This document shows positions 44,185-55,649 of a DNA stretch of 64,000 nucleotides, in pieces. The stretch lies in NCBI GenBank assembly GCA_964030475.1, contig CAXIPT010000001.1, positions 9,430,927 to 9,494,926 of the forward strand, read 5' to 3'. The notes under the pieces were generated by a model that saw only the letters and a program-made list of their open reading frames with translations, ran no database searches and was not told the origin of the DNA. The stretch's first letter is position 1; the number at the start of each line of letters is the position of its first letter. This DNA is from Tethya wilhelma (Eukaryota; Porifera; Demospongiae; Tethyida; Tethyidae). Position numbers and translations under genes: made by a program.

Positions 44185-47100
44185 TCACTCTGGCTCCTCT
44201 GGCAAATCATCATCGCTATCATCACCAAGTCTGGAGCGTTTTCGAACATGTTGAATTCCTCCACCATCCCAATAGTCTCTGTTGCGCTTAGTGTAGTATC
44301 GTTTGTTGCGGACACAAGAGGGATGATCCCATGTTCCCTGTCGTAGTTCTTCCTGACGATACTCAGTTCTTATGATTTCTCCAGCACCATCATGTTTGTT
44401 ACTTGAGAAATAGTTTCGTTTGGAGTCATCATTGTTTTTTTCAACTCCTGCAAAATAAAAATATTTTTGTTTCTGAAATGATATTCGATCCTTGACTTGC
44501 TGGTATAATATTATGTGTACACATGCACATACCTTGTCCAGAAAACTGTTTTAAATTACCGTATTTTCTCAACATACTAGGTACATGATAGACCATACAA
44601 TGCCTATTAAAAAATAACGATAGTAAATCATACTATCATCAGCAGCATGTGTAATTATATGTAGCTATAATTGTACATACATGTATGGGGTGACAAACTT
44701 CCGTTGGTGCCCTGCTAGCTTGAGAGAAGTAAAATCCCTAACCCACTGCTTAGCCTACATTAAATTTATTATTGTGTAATGTCATGCATGCATGTACAAT
44801 AGATTATAACTTACATTCTCATGAAAGTTCAATACTTGCACCTAAGATGGGGAAGAAGAGGAGATTGTGGTATAAAGAGAGTGAAAATCCTACAGTGAAT
44901 AAATGACAGGTCCTGGAGTGATGTGTGCAAGCATTTAGTCAATACATGGACCCATGATGCATTTGTTTACAACATGTGGTGGCATAATGAGGAAAAAGAT
45001 TGCTTTGAGTGAACTCATTATGCCACATTTGCTTAGAACTATATACAAAATAGAATCCATGAAAGTGCACTAATTAATGAACACATGCAACCATTGAGCC
45101 TTACATTCCAAAGTTTTGCAACAGGTGATGCAATGGTTTCTTCTAAAATAGAATCCATCTTTGCTGGAAGATTTCTAAGCACAAGTAGTTTGTGCTTGCC
45201 TGTAAGAGGTGTCCAATCAAAACTTCCAGGTATTGGCTTTCCAGTTGGTTCCCTATTTTGCCATATCTGGAAGCATACACCACATGAGCGAATCGCCTGT
45301 TCTAATTCCCTCACATGATGACTCTCAATACCACAACGATCCTTCTCACGGTGATCTCTGGCGTCTGCGTAAAGGACTAAGTTCCGTATTAAGACATCCA
45401 TGATCCTTAACAGCAGGTGAAGCTCATCCACCACAATGTGATCTAAGGGCACATTGATAAGTGGAGGTTTCACACATCCCAAGTGTTTATCACACTTGTT
45501 GTAGGAATGGCTTGACAACTCCTTCATCTTCTCGAGAGTGCGAGCTTTGTTTGCAGTGGAAGTATATGTGCTTTGGTCAACAGACATATTCCACCTGCAA
45601 ATAACAACATGCAGGAACATAATAAATCAGTAAAGTCAAATTTGGAATTACCTGTCGGATGATGACACAGTACACCATAAGCAGGCATATGTTGAGTGTG
45701 CAGCATTCATCCCCATGCACAAGAGCAGAAACTAAAATATGTAAACAAAAAAGAGTTGATGTATAGTAATATTATTAATTTTTATCTGATTACTCTAACA
45801 CTTGTTACCTTGTAATCACCACCAAAAACTATCTTCAAGCGTTTGCCATCAAGGATGGGATTTGCAATTAGAGAATTAATCTCATCATTTATGTCAGTGA
45901 GTGATGCCAAGAGAGAATAGCTTTCACTCCCTCTGATGGCAGCAAAGGTATGGTTACCTATAATAATTACAGTAAATGCATCTGTAATCACCCGTGTGGC
46001 AAGGAGTCTATAATAGTTATTCTTGAATCCATTATACCTGCACCAGATAGCACATTTTCAGATGAACTTGGAAACGAGAATGAGAGAAGAAGAAAACTTG
46101 AGGAGTTAGTGAAGCGTGCACCATCACCACTAATCTTCACACATATCTCCTCACCATCTGATTTCTATTAGTATAAAATTGTCAGCATAAATCCAGTGTA
46201 TCAATAGTGTAAATTAATTAGTGCTTACGTACAATATTCTTAAGGAAGGTAGCCAGTGTCTGCTTGAAAGGACGGTATGCACCATTCTCTACACGTACAA
46301 TATCTACCTCAGAATTTAGACGCTTCCTTATTTCTTTCACGACATAGCTTCTTTGTAAGCTTGGATATACCTATAGAATTAACAAATCAAACTTTATGAT
46401 TGGATAAACGTATACTATATAAGACTTACTTGGGTGAGTTCATGATAGAACTCATCTGAAACACCAAAACGGTCAAGGAGATACAAAGTTTGCATGGCAC
46501 AAAATTCATCGACATCTCTGAGACTCGATCCACTAGTGCTGGGTGAAGTGGATGGTGTTGTTGAGTTGGATTGAGTGGATGTTGGTGAGTCACCAAGTGG
46601 AACATTGATGGTTTCATCGTTTGTTGGTGTTCGTGCTGTAAGTACAGTGGGTATGAGACCGAAAGATTCCCCAAACCAAAGAGCAGCATCTGCTGCTCGT
46701 TTGAAATGACTAAGCTTTCTTTTCTTTTGCCTCTCGCCAACGTCTTCATAAATCCTTCCACTATTTACAAGTTCATCTCGTTCTTTTAAAACCTGCTTAA
46801 GTTGAAGTTTTACGTGGTCTACAGTTTCTTGAGAAAGCATAAGTTGTTCTTTGATGGAGGTGACTTCATCCTCCAACTTTGCTACTTGATCTTTTAGTTC
46901 AACCACCTCTTTCTGTATATGAGATACTTGTACAATGTCACTTGGTTGTAAAGAAATATGTGAGCTACGACTTAGGTACTGCATGCGAGTACGCCCCTTC
47001 TTATTCCTGGCATACATGAAGACATATTCTGCTTTTTGACAGATTTTTTGTGCTATATCATCACAATCAGTTTTGAGCTGAAGTACTTTGTTGGAAATAG

Positions 47101-47311
47101 CATTGTTTACAGGAGACAAATAACAAGATCCATTAGTCGTATGCTCTTGATATAGTTGATACGCAAGTCTGTTGGGTAGTGATAACACCAAAGAATCTGC
47201 ATCATTATTCACAGTAACCAAAAGAGGTGAAGATGCTTCAGATGTTTTGGTTCTAGGACGACCAGGTCTTCTAGGCGTTTCACTTTCATTTTCAGCAGAA
47301 TTTGAAGCCAT
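44185..47311 (-). CDS. DDE transposase-like protein with AT-hook, ten exons
   Basis: The ATG at 47311 begins an N-terminal AT-hook (RRPGRPRTK) and a coiled coil (EVVELKDQVAKLEDEVTSI). Exons are approximately 47311-46430, 46371-46231, 46167-46039, 45961-45815, 45733-45655, 45594-45105, 44840-44814, 44767-44700, 44605-44530 and 44449-44185, with GT/AG borders. Catalytic candidates are KISGDGARF, VVDELHLLLRIMD and GQGVEKNND. A Cys pair sits in STYACLWC after FGGDYKFLLLCMGM. The order DG, ACLWC, VDELH, E parallels the CACTA-like transposase at 8285 (DG, ACLFC, VDDLH, E), suggesting a distant member of the CACTA/KDZ-type group. No lesions were seen. It could be an active transposon gene or a domesticated one. 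Confidence 0.7.
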
Positions 47312-47314
47312 CAC

Positions 47315-47764
47315 TGCTTGAGATGACTCTATGCAATAACTTGACTGGTATAATAGCTTTAAACAAAACTGAACTTGACTCGAGATAATACTATTACGAT
47401 CGAGGGTTAATTAGAAAAGAGTTAGTGGATCAACCACAACAAATACTTAATTACCTTCCCAATGCTTGCAAATCGGCCAAAATGCAGAATACTGCAAACC
47501 AATAGTGCCACACTTGCGTGCGCTCAGTGGTAAGCCCAGACACCAAGATCAAACGATGGGACAGTGGTTTTGACATAGATAACGACTATGGTTGATGATA
47601 TCCAATTTGCTTTTGTTTACAGGGTAAGGGACTCGTATATAGGGGATCTCCCAAACCACAACCAGCTGATCTGACTGGGTTTGCTCTTTTGGCGCGCGCG
47701 GGTAAAATGTGTTCAGCAACAGTTGACTCTAGTCTAGTTATGTTTCTACAAAAGTAGCTATAAT
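47315..47764. promoter_or_regulatory. bidirectional upstream region
   Basis: This ~450-bp gap separates the divergent starts of the transposase-like gene (-) and the coiled-coil gene (+). It is locally GC-rich (GGCGCGCGCGGG at about 47691). No specific promoter motif is claimed. Confidence 0.35.
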
Positions 47765-49326
47765 ATGTCTTGGAGAACTCCTCCTGGTCGCTATAAATCT
47801 TATTTCCCAAGAAAATGGCTCTTCAGTAAGCATCTTTATACTGAGAGAAAGGAACCAAATCCCAATGCGAAGGTACGTCGGTGTGGTTTATAATTTTGTT
47901 AATATTGTCATCAATATTCTCTGTAATGACATACGCTTTAGGTTGAAAACTGGTTAGATGGCCTGCAAAATAATTCTTATTATATAAGATCTAACCAAAC
48001 AACTCTCAAACGAAGGCTAACGGAGTCCTTTAAGCTTTCAGAGCATCAGTCTTCTACATCTCAGCCTGATTGTGCTGTAACAGTTGCCGCTCGATCTAAT
48101 AAGGTATCATAAATTATAAATTATTAGTACTGCCGGGTCAACAGTGTGCAGTCCTATTGCTCTGACCGGCGACCTGTTTTCGGGTCTTGTAGGCAGAGTT
48201 CACACACACATACATACACTATTGTAGTATTGCTCTGACCGGCGACCTGTTTTCGGGTCTTGTAGGCAGAGTTCACACACACACTATTGTAATACTGCTC
48301 TGACCGGCGACCTGTTTTCGGGTCTTGTAGGCAGAGTTCACACACACACATACACTATGTAGTATTGCTCTGACCGGCGACCTGTTTTCGGGTCTTGTAG
48401 GCAGAGTTCACACACACACTATTGTAATACTGCTCTGACCGGCGACCTGTTTTCGGGTCTTGTAGGCAGAGTTCACACACACACTATTGTAATATTGCTC
48501 TGACCGGCGACCTGTTTTCGGGTCTTGTAGGCAGAGTTAATGACACAGGTGCTGTTGGGTTAAATATTAAATTTTAGCTAGTGTATACATGTGGCATGCA
48601 ATAATATTGTAATTATAATTATTGTGATAATATCATTTTCTCATCAATTTATAGCGACAGCCAAAAAACATTGATGTCATTCGACAGAAAAGAAAACGTT
48701 ACCGTCAGAAAAAGAAAAGAATTTTAAAGCAAAAAGGAATAAACCATAAAACGGAACAATCACTGTCAATCATCAATGATTCTGGTTATTCTACCATGGC
48801 TCAGTCCGAAAATACTACACCCTCGACTGAACCACATAACACCGTACCATTAACTGATCATGATTCTATTTCTCTAGATACCATTGGTGAGGTGGCTGAG
48901 TCAGTTTCTGCAAGTAGCTCTGATTCATGTCTTCCAAGAGATATTGAGTGGGATGCTATAGAAGTTGAAGAAGAAATCATTCGAAAAGTACAAATTGACA
49001 AAGATCTAGAACTTAAAAAAAAATATTCTACATATATTGACTCTGAGCCTGCATTTGTTTATAACCCAACAAGACCTGAAATTCCTACCAATATAAAAGG
49101 AATTGATAGGGTTTTAATAGAAACAAAATTCAAAAATATGCAATACAAAGAAAGAAAAAGTGTACAGGAAGCTTGCATTTACCGTAATAAGTGTACTGAA
49201 CTTCAACAAAGATGTCGAGAACTTGAGACTGAAAAAGAAGCAGTCAGATTCTTCTGGAGAAATCAACTCCTAGAAGGCCATTCACGTTCAGCTCGTATGC
49301 TAAAACATTCTCTACAAAACAAGTAA
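47765..49326 (+). CDS. basic coiled-coil protein, three exons, function unknown
   Basis: Exons 47765-47872, 47942-48103 and 48655-49326 join in phase 0 to give a 313-residue protein starting MSWRTPPGRYKSYFPRKW. Exon three opens with a strongly basic stretch (RQKRKRYRQKKKRILKQK), then a Ser/Thr-rich acidic segment (LDTIGEVAESVSASSSDS) and a predicted helix/coiled coil (ACIYRNKCTELQQRCRELET). This looks like a nuclear or nucleic-acid-binding protein. It diverges from the transposase-like gene with a shared upstream region. Intron 2 contains a striking minisatellite (48159-48537). Confidence 0.65.
48159..48537 (+). repeat. minisatellite with invariant 42-bp core, six copies
   Basis: Cores starting GCTCTGACCGGCGACC at 48159, 48232, 48297, 48367, 48432 and 48497 appear identical over 42 bp (through TTGTAGGCAGAGTT). 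They are separated by 23-31 bp of (AC)n plus ACTATTGTA. It lies in intron 2 of the coiled-coil gene. Confidence 0.95.
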
Positions 49327-50000
49327 AACTCAAGTTTGAGTCGTATACAATTATAGCTAACTATAGTACTATTGACTACCTACACATACAATACATCACA
49401 ATACTATGCCATACTGCAAAATATTCTTCTTGTTACATACTATACAATTTGACCTCAGGTATCTATAATAAACCACACTCGCGCAGTTATTTCTGTAACG
49501 CATACAAGTAAAAGCTCTCTGTACACTTTGACCCCCAACACATAGCAGCTAATTTTGAACTGCGCATGTGCAGCACTACTTTTTTTGGCTGTTTTTTGTG
49601 CCTCGAGGAAAAATATGAGGTGGGGCTAATGCTCCACCAGTGCAGTATTAGTGAACTTTGACCATTGGTCTCTGGAATGGTGTTTCAAGGTTTCGAATAT
49701 TCACCTCAGATTTGTCAGATTCCCAAGTCAAAGTTCAAGAGTTCAGCCATTTTGTATTGGAGTCAATGGGAAAAGTAGCAGCCACAAGGGTGGGCTCAGG
49801 GAAAATTCCAGAGAAGAGCAACGGTTACTTTTTGTGTCAGGAGACTTTCTTTACATCTCCTAAGGACAGTCCTTTTTCAAGGTAAGTCGATTTTAGCCTG
49901 CATAAGCTTTCTCCCATTGACTCTCCATATAAAATGGCTGTCCTAATTAAGCGAAAGTTGAGTTAGTAAAATTAAAAATGTCCAGCGATTTCTGGCAATG
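49327..50000. other. non-coding
   Basis: No gene recognised downstream of the coiled-coil gene. Short open frames here lack family resemblance. Confidence 0.5.
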
Positions 50001-50250
50001 TTAGAGTAGCACGCTATGAAAAGTTGGAAAGAACAGCTCTCTTGCTGCCGAGATGACCGAGCTCTGAAATGAACTGCCGAAAACTTCGATCTTCGTCAGC
50101 CCGATATCTAATTCCGTCTTTGCATGCTCACAGAATGAATATACTAGCAACACAAACATAACTTGGTGTGGTAGTTCTAAATAAAGACCACTACCAACAG
50201 GCAAAGGTCTCAGTCGCTGCCAGCCCCTCCTCCCAGAACTAGAATGTGAC
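50001..50250 (+). repeat. dispersed 250-bp repeat, copy 1
   Basis: Matches 60143-60391 (TTAGAGTAGCACGCTATGAA to CAGAACTAGAATGTGAC) with only a few differences. Both copies contain the same chance minus-strand open frame. It could be a SINE or MITE fragment, but no A-tail or clear inverted ends were identified. Confidence 0.85.
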
Positions 50251-50439
50251 GAAATCATGACTCGATCAAGTCGAGGGTGAAAGGTCAGAGGTCAATTTTG
50301 GCGCAAACCCCCTATGACTGACAGGGTCAAAATGGCCAGCCAAATCAGCTGTTTTGTTTCTAAAAGTCAAAATAGGTAAGTGTAAAGTAAAGCACAACTA
50401 CATGTAGCACTAATATCAAAGTTATTGCTGTTTTCGCAG

Positions 50440-51507
50440 GAGCTGTCTAGTTCCTAGCTTAAGGCAACACAGCCCATTGAAAGATCGGATATTAACCAGA
50501 ACTCTCTCAGGATCTCTACAACTATCCTCATCATTAAAGTACACAGATAATGCAGCACGACCAAGCAAATATAAGGAGTGGTCGGACTTGAGTATGCGAG
50601 AAGCACTTAGTGCCATTCACGAAGGTATGAGTGTAAGCAAAGCATCTATGATATATGGGATACCCAGGACTACTTTAAATGACCATAAATTGGGGAAGGT
50701 GAAGCCTGGTGTGAAAGCAGGTCCCCCAACCCTGCTGTCGGCTTCACAAGAAGATGATTTAGTTAAATTTTTAGCCAAGTGTGCTGATATAGGCTATCCT
50801 CGAACACGAAGTGAAGTCTTGTTGATAGTGTCTCAACTACTGGCTCGTAAAGGGGTTGAGCGCAGCGTTAGCAATGGGTGGTGGAATAACTTTCTTTGTC
50901 GTCACCCTCTGTTGCGAACCCAAACGCCTGCAACACTCTCTGTTTCCAGAGCTAAAGCGTCTACCAAAGAGTGTATTGATGCATATTTTGATCTCTTGGA
51001 GACCACATTGGAAGAAACAGGGCTTGCTGAGTACTCTGCATTGCTGTTCAATATGGATGAGACAGGATTTGCTTATGATCCCAAGTCCAGCAAAACTGTG
51101 CATGTATGTGGAGAAAATGCCTTCTCCATTTCCAGTGGATCAAAATCCCAAGTAACAGTTATTGCTTGTGTTAGCGCCACCGGGCAGGCTATTCCACCCT
51201 TGATCATTTGGAAGAGGAAAACGATGCCCCCTGAGATGGCGATCGGGGAGATACCAGGAACTCATTATGCTTTCTCAGACAGTGGTTGGGTTAATAGCCA
51301 CATTTTTGATTCTTGGTTTGAAAAGCCTTTTTTGCGTTACGCACCTGCAAGTAGACCACTGATTTTATTCATGGATGGACATAGCTCCCACTATTGTCCT
51401 GACACCATAGCACTTGCCCGTGAGAATGGAGTTATCTTATTTACACTCCCACCCAATACCACACACCTTTTGCAGCCTTTAGACAAAGGTGTTTTTGGGC
51501 CTTTTAA
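50440..51507 (+). pseudogene. pogo/Tigger transposase, truncated at contig end
   Basis: After a possible acceptor at 50440 the plus frame is open to the N at 51508. It has a Psq-type helix-turn-helix (MREALSAIHEGMSVSKASMI, GIPRTTLNDHKLGKVKPG), a CENP-B-like region (CADIGYPRTRSEVLLI, VSNGWWNNFLCRHP), and a DDE_1 core with NMDETGFAYDP (first D) and LFMDGHSSH (second D), ending just after LLQPLDKGVFGPF, where the third acidic residue would follow. No internal stop is seen in about 340 codons. The break is the assembly join plus a poly-A run, so the real gene may be longer and intact. The copy at 26820 is a relative. Confidence 0.9.
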
Positions 51508-51508
51508 N

Positions 51509-51514
51509 AAAAAA

Positions 51515-51550
<36 letters not shown>
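51509..51550. repeat. poly-A tract at contig join
   Basis: An almost pure A run follows the N at 51508. It is probably the low-complexity sequence at which assembly failed; the sequence beyond is not pogo. Confidence 0.8.
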
Positions 51551-51552
<2 letters not shown>

Positions 51553-52703
51553 ACAAAGCATTGATCTCGATCAGTGAAGAAACAAATTACTTCTACAGAC
51601 GAGGACTCATTTAGACATGAATCCTGCACAAATGATCCATCATCAGTCACTAGGATCAAACACACTCACACACAGAGCAATATGTCCATAATAATATCAG
51701 ATCACCAGAATATGAAACTCAACCATAGGATCAAAGCTACAATGAACATGACCCTATCTACATCTATACTACATAATATAATATAGATATACTGATAACA
51801 TAGTTCAAAGTGTTACAAGTCATATTTCTTAGCCAAGGTGATAAGCACAACAAACACCGCTCCAAGTGCATATACATTTATCTTTTTGTCAATACTGTTG
51901 GCATGAAGTTGTTCGAGTGGTTGGAATCTTGGTGTACCAACAATTTACCACTTGCACTGAGCACTTTCGAATGTCCAAAATCACCCCCAAAAAAACCTGA
52001 TGAGTATGACTTTCAACCTATGGATAAACAACAATTAATAATAACAAAAAATAATGCCATTAAAATTTTATTAGAGATAAGTACTAATCTTTGCATAATG
52101 TTCTATTCTGGCAAAAATTCTGTTATATAATACCTACATGATCGTTATAGTATAGAATGTAATTGTAATTCTAATTGATGCACATTTCTTGGGCATTTTT
52201 ATCATCAAGCACATTGTGAGCATGGTAATGATAGCTACATACTAGAATACAATGTCCATATGGACCATGGGTGGTCTCATGGTGTAAAGAAAAACGATTG
52301 CCTGAGTAATTTGAACTGCAACAAATATGTTTTGTCTGCTCAGTGATCTGAACACAATTTGAAAAATTTAAATATATATACAACTACCTGATTCATAGTG
52401 CACATATTTGTACCTGCTGGTAACCTGGAGAAAAAATTAGATAGAGTGCTCCCGTCACACTCTTATTCTTCACAACAGTGTTTGTAGCACCTCTTGGTAC
52501 AGGTGTTCATAATTGGATCGAACAAGAATTGACTAGGTCTTAATTATTGCAACCAACTATCTGTTACGTATAGTCCTGATATGGGTGTCCATTTTATTGA
52601 TGTCCTTAAATCCCTAAGTGTAAATATAATTAAATATATTTAGATATAAATATAATTTTTTGACTACTTGTAGAATGTGTAGTAGAAAGTAACTGTACTC
52701 ATC
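51551..52703. other. non-coding
   Basis: No gene or repeat recognised. A short open stretch at 51895-52010 (MKLFEWLESWCTNNLPLAL) might be an exon but has no partner. Confidence 0.4.
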
Positions 52704-52829
52704 ATGTCCAAGCGAGATCGAGCTTCTTCTCCTGATCAGGATGCTTCTGCTCTTCAACAAAATAAATTCATTTCTTCTAAAGATTATCTCTCATCATGCA
52801 AACCAACAGAGACAGCCAAACATGAGTTA
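52704..52829 (+). CDS. possible first exon of an unknown gene
   Basis: The ATG at 52704 gives MSKRDRASSPDQDASALQQN and continues 42 codons to KHEL, just before GTGAGA, a good donor. No downstream exon was identified in the following 1.4 kb, so it remains a candidate only. Confidence 0.3.
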
Positions 52830-54299
52830 GGTGAGAAAACAAAGCACTTAGGGCAGTTATATGCCTGAATAGAAAGTGCCACTAAGTGACCACCACTTAA
52901 TTTTTAGTGGCTTAAAACTAAAACTGCAGTTTACTTGAAAAACAATTTCCCATACATCAGCTTGACTGGTCACATAATATATACTCTTGTGATACTATTA
53001 TTCATGCACATTTGTTTTTGGTCACTCCTGGGGTGTGGGGTAAAAATAGTTGAATTCCCAGCTACCACCTTTGACCTTCTGTGCACACAATAAAAGCTGT
53101 TATTTTGGCCGTTGCAGAGTTCCTTTATTTTTACCTCAATTACCAACACTTACCTATAAACATGCACAGTAACAAATCAAGTTGAACACAGCTGCTTCAT
53201 TTTTGAGAAAACTCTAGAAAGCATTTGGTCTCTGTGCATGGTCATAGCTACTTAGAGCAGTAACTGAGATGCTTGACTACTTGTATCAAGAACACCTCAC
53301 TCCACTAAACACCAGTAACGTTCAACTTCCATCGATGCAAGCTCTTCAGCACATTGTACTGTTGCTGTACTAGGACGTGGTCATAATCAAAGTATGCAGT
53401 GGCAGTGGAACAGGTTGTGGTTGAGTGTAGGGGGTGGTGGAGACAGGGGTATCTACAGCTACCACCCAACCGTTAGGAGACCATCACTGACAAGAGTGTT
53501 TCTGTATTTCCATTCATTTTTTTGTGGGACGAGGTTCAAAAGACAGGAACAATATTCATAAATGGTACACATGCACTATCAGTGAGTGCTAAATGAGTTG
53601 GGTGTCTGGAAGTACCCAATGTACAAAGTGAGAAAGGCACAGTGGACAAGGGAAGATGATTCAAGAGAGATCATGCCTGCATGTGTTTTGTAAGTAAGTT
53701 TGAAGTGTAACTCAAGAGTATGAGGAATACTAAATTTCTTTATCAACAGGATATTCATCATATCTACCCAAACCCTGATAAAATGCCTTATACAATCGAT
53801 CAACCAACATGTGACGCTTTATCATACAGAATTTGAAATACATTTTATTTACATGTCCCTTTTTTTATCCTATCATCCTATCACCATCATCATCTACATA
53901 GGGTAAACAAAAAAGGGAGGTAAGGATTGAGGGAGAGAAAGGGAGAAAAAAAGAGAGTATGTGTATGTGTGGGTGCTAGGTGAAATGAATAAACTTGAAA
54001 TCTTTTGAAAATGGGGTGGTTTTTACAAAAGCAGGATTTATAGGTGGCAAAGAGTGGTCCAGTGCCCGGAAGGAGTGTGGAAAGAAGCGAAGAGAAGAAC
54101 AAAGTCACTAGACGATGAGTAGCTACGATGAGAGAGAATATACCTACATGTATATATATTAAGACGGTATAGATGTTCAAATTTAGCAATTAAAATACTT
54201 AATGATCATTCTAAATACTTTTATTGTCATCATTAATGAGAGTGGTTGATATTCTCGTCATTTGTTTAAGTCAACTGACCAACATGCACACTAGAAGGC
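52830..54299. other. non-coding
   Basis: No gene recognised. Short open frames lack features. Confidence 0.4.
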
Positions 54300-54494
54300 T
54301 TCTAAAGCTTAGCTCACTCTCATATTCTAAACACGACCTAAAAAAGCACTCACTTTCAGAAGCTGCTCCATGAACGAATATTTTTGTCCTAGGGTCCTTT
54401 TGGCATCATTCTTTCACCTTTTTCATCGTAGAGAAAGTGCCTTCTCAGCCATTGTAAGTGTGGATATTTGTAATGGGGAAACGTGCCATTCCTA
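54300..54494 (-). repeat. dispersed repeat family B fragment
   Basis: Related to 39530-40192 (CACTCACTTTCAGAAGCTG and GTGCCATTCCTA in common). Family B sequence resumes after the MITE at 55563 (TATGTACCCAGTACC...ACTGGGAA), so the MITE inserted into it. Confidence 0.6.
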
Positions 54495-55562
54495 TATGTG
54501 ACCGAATTTTGGAAAACCGACCACTTCGAGCAATCCGCGAATTTTGAGATAGCGATTGCATTGTCATTGCAGCTAGCTATTTTCCAAATTTGAAGCGGCT
54601 AGGCGCTATAGTTTTGGAGATATGAGCTCAAATATAACGACCATTCATTTCAATTTTACTCGCTAAAATTGTAATCGAATACGTTGCTAAGTGCGAGTAC
54701 ACGAAATCCGTATACTATCCGTGTTACAACGAATTTATGTTTGTGGTACAATTTTCATGTAGTATCAGAATATGCATGAAGTTAGTTGAAGCGCTAGTTA
54801 AAACTTACTTTAGGAGCCTTTTCAAAGACACAGAAGACCAGGGAACCTTCCAGGAGGATTCACCAGCGAGGTAAGTAAGTCTATTAAGTAGAATAATATA
54901 GCGGGTGGGCTGTAACTAGAATAACTAGGCTATAAATGGCGCAGAAATAAGCGCCCAATAATAAATGCATGTATCTATACCTATGAAAATAGTCTAGCTA
55001 ATACTTATTACCCATAATCATGAGCGCTTAGCTTCTAACCCCCACAGATTTCATTGCAAATTTATAATACACAATGTACACAACATTCATTCATTATCAT
55101 GCACAGATAAACAGCTCCTGGCTTAGCCCAGCAATTCTGCAACACTGTAGGCTGTCTTCTGATCATCTGAGGGAGATTTCTTTCTGCTAGAAGTGTTTAG
55201 TTCATGAACAATGTATTGTTTTTTGTTACAAATTAAATATGCATTATTATAATGAGATGCATAGCGGCAGCTGCATCATGTACTTTATCAGAATAATTAA
55301 TCAATGAACATGGCAACACATCCCGTGTACTAACGGGAGAGAAGCTAGCCATGGCTGACATAGCTGCATTCAAACGCTCATATCTCAGCAATAGAAGCAG
55401 CCCCACCCGTAAAATCACGTCTGCAGCTCGCCAAGGTGTGCCCCTCCCATTTGGTGCATAAAAATTTTTTTCGCGCGCGCGTCGCGTATTACGCTAAAAC
55501 CGCCGATTACTACAAAAAAACTTTTGCTCGAAGTGGTCGGTTTTCCAAAATTCGGTCACATA
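54495..55562. mobile_element. TA-flanked MITE, 1068 bp
   Basis: Terminal inverted repeats of about 40 bp: TATGTGACCGAATTTTGG...CGACCACTTCGAGCAA at the left and the exact complement ending at 55562. TA is duplicated at 54493-54494 and 55563-55564. Removing the element gives CCATTCCTATGTACCCAGTA, which is the uninterrupted family B sequence at 40174-40193. Non-coding interior; likely Tc1/mariner-type. Confidence 0.85.
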
Positions 55563-55649
55563 TATGTACCCAGTACCTACCATACTGGGAAAAAAAAGCA
55601 GCAATACATCACAATTGTTGTACAAAATTAACAGAATAATAAAGTTTAA

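Noticed and set aside
48159..48537. Regular conserved repeats with short linkers, superficially CRISPR-like
   Set aside because: The linkers are near-identical AC-rich sequence rather than unique spacers, and the locus is an intron in animal DNA. It is a minisatellite.
50001..50258. 85-codon minus-strand open frame, also at 60143-60346
   Set aside because: It lies in a dispersed non-coding repeat. The shared frame reflects shared repeat sequence, and no family resemblance was seen.
51810..52130. 106-codon plus-strand open frame
   Set aside because: Only a short central part looks coding-like. There is no start context, splice partner or motif.
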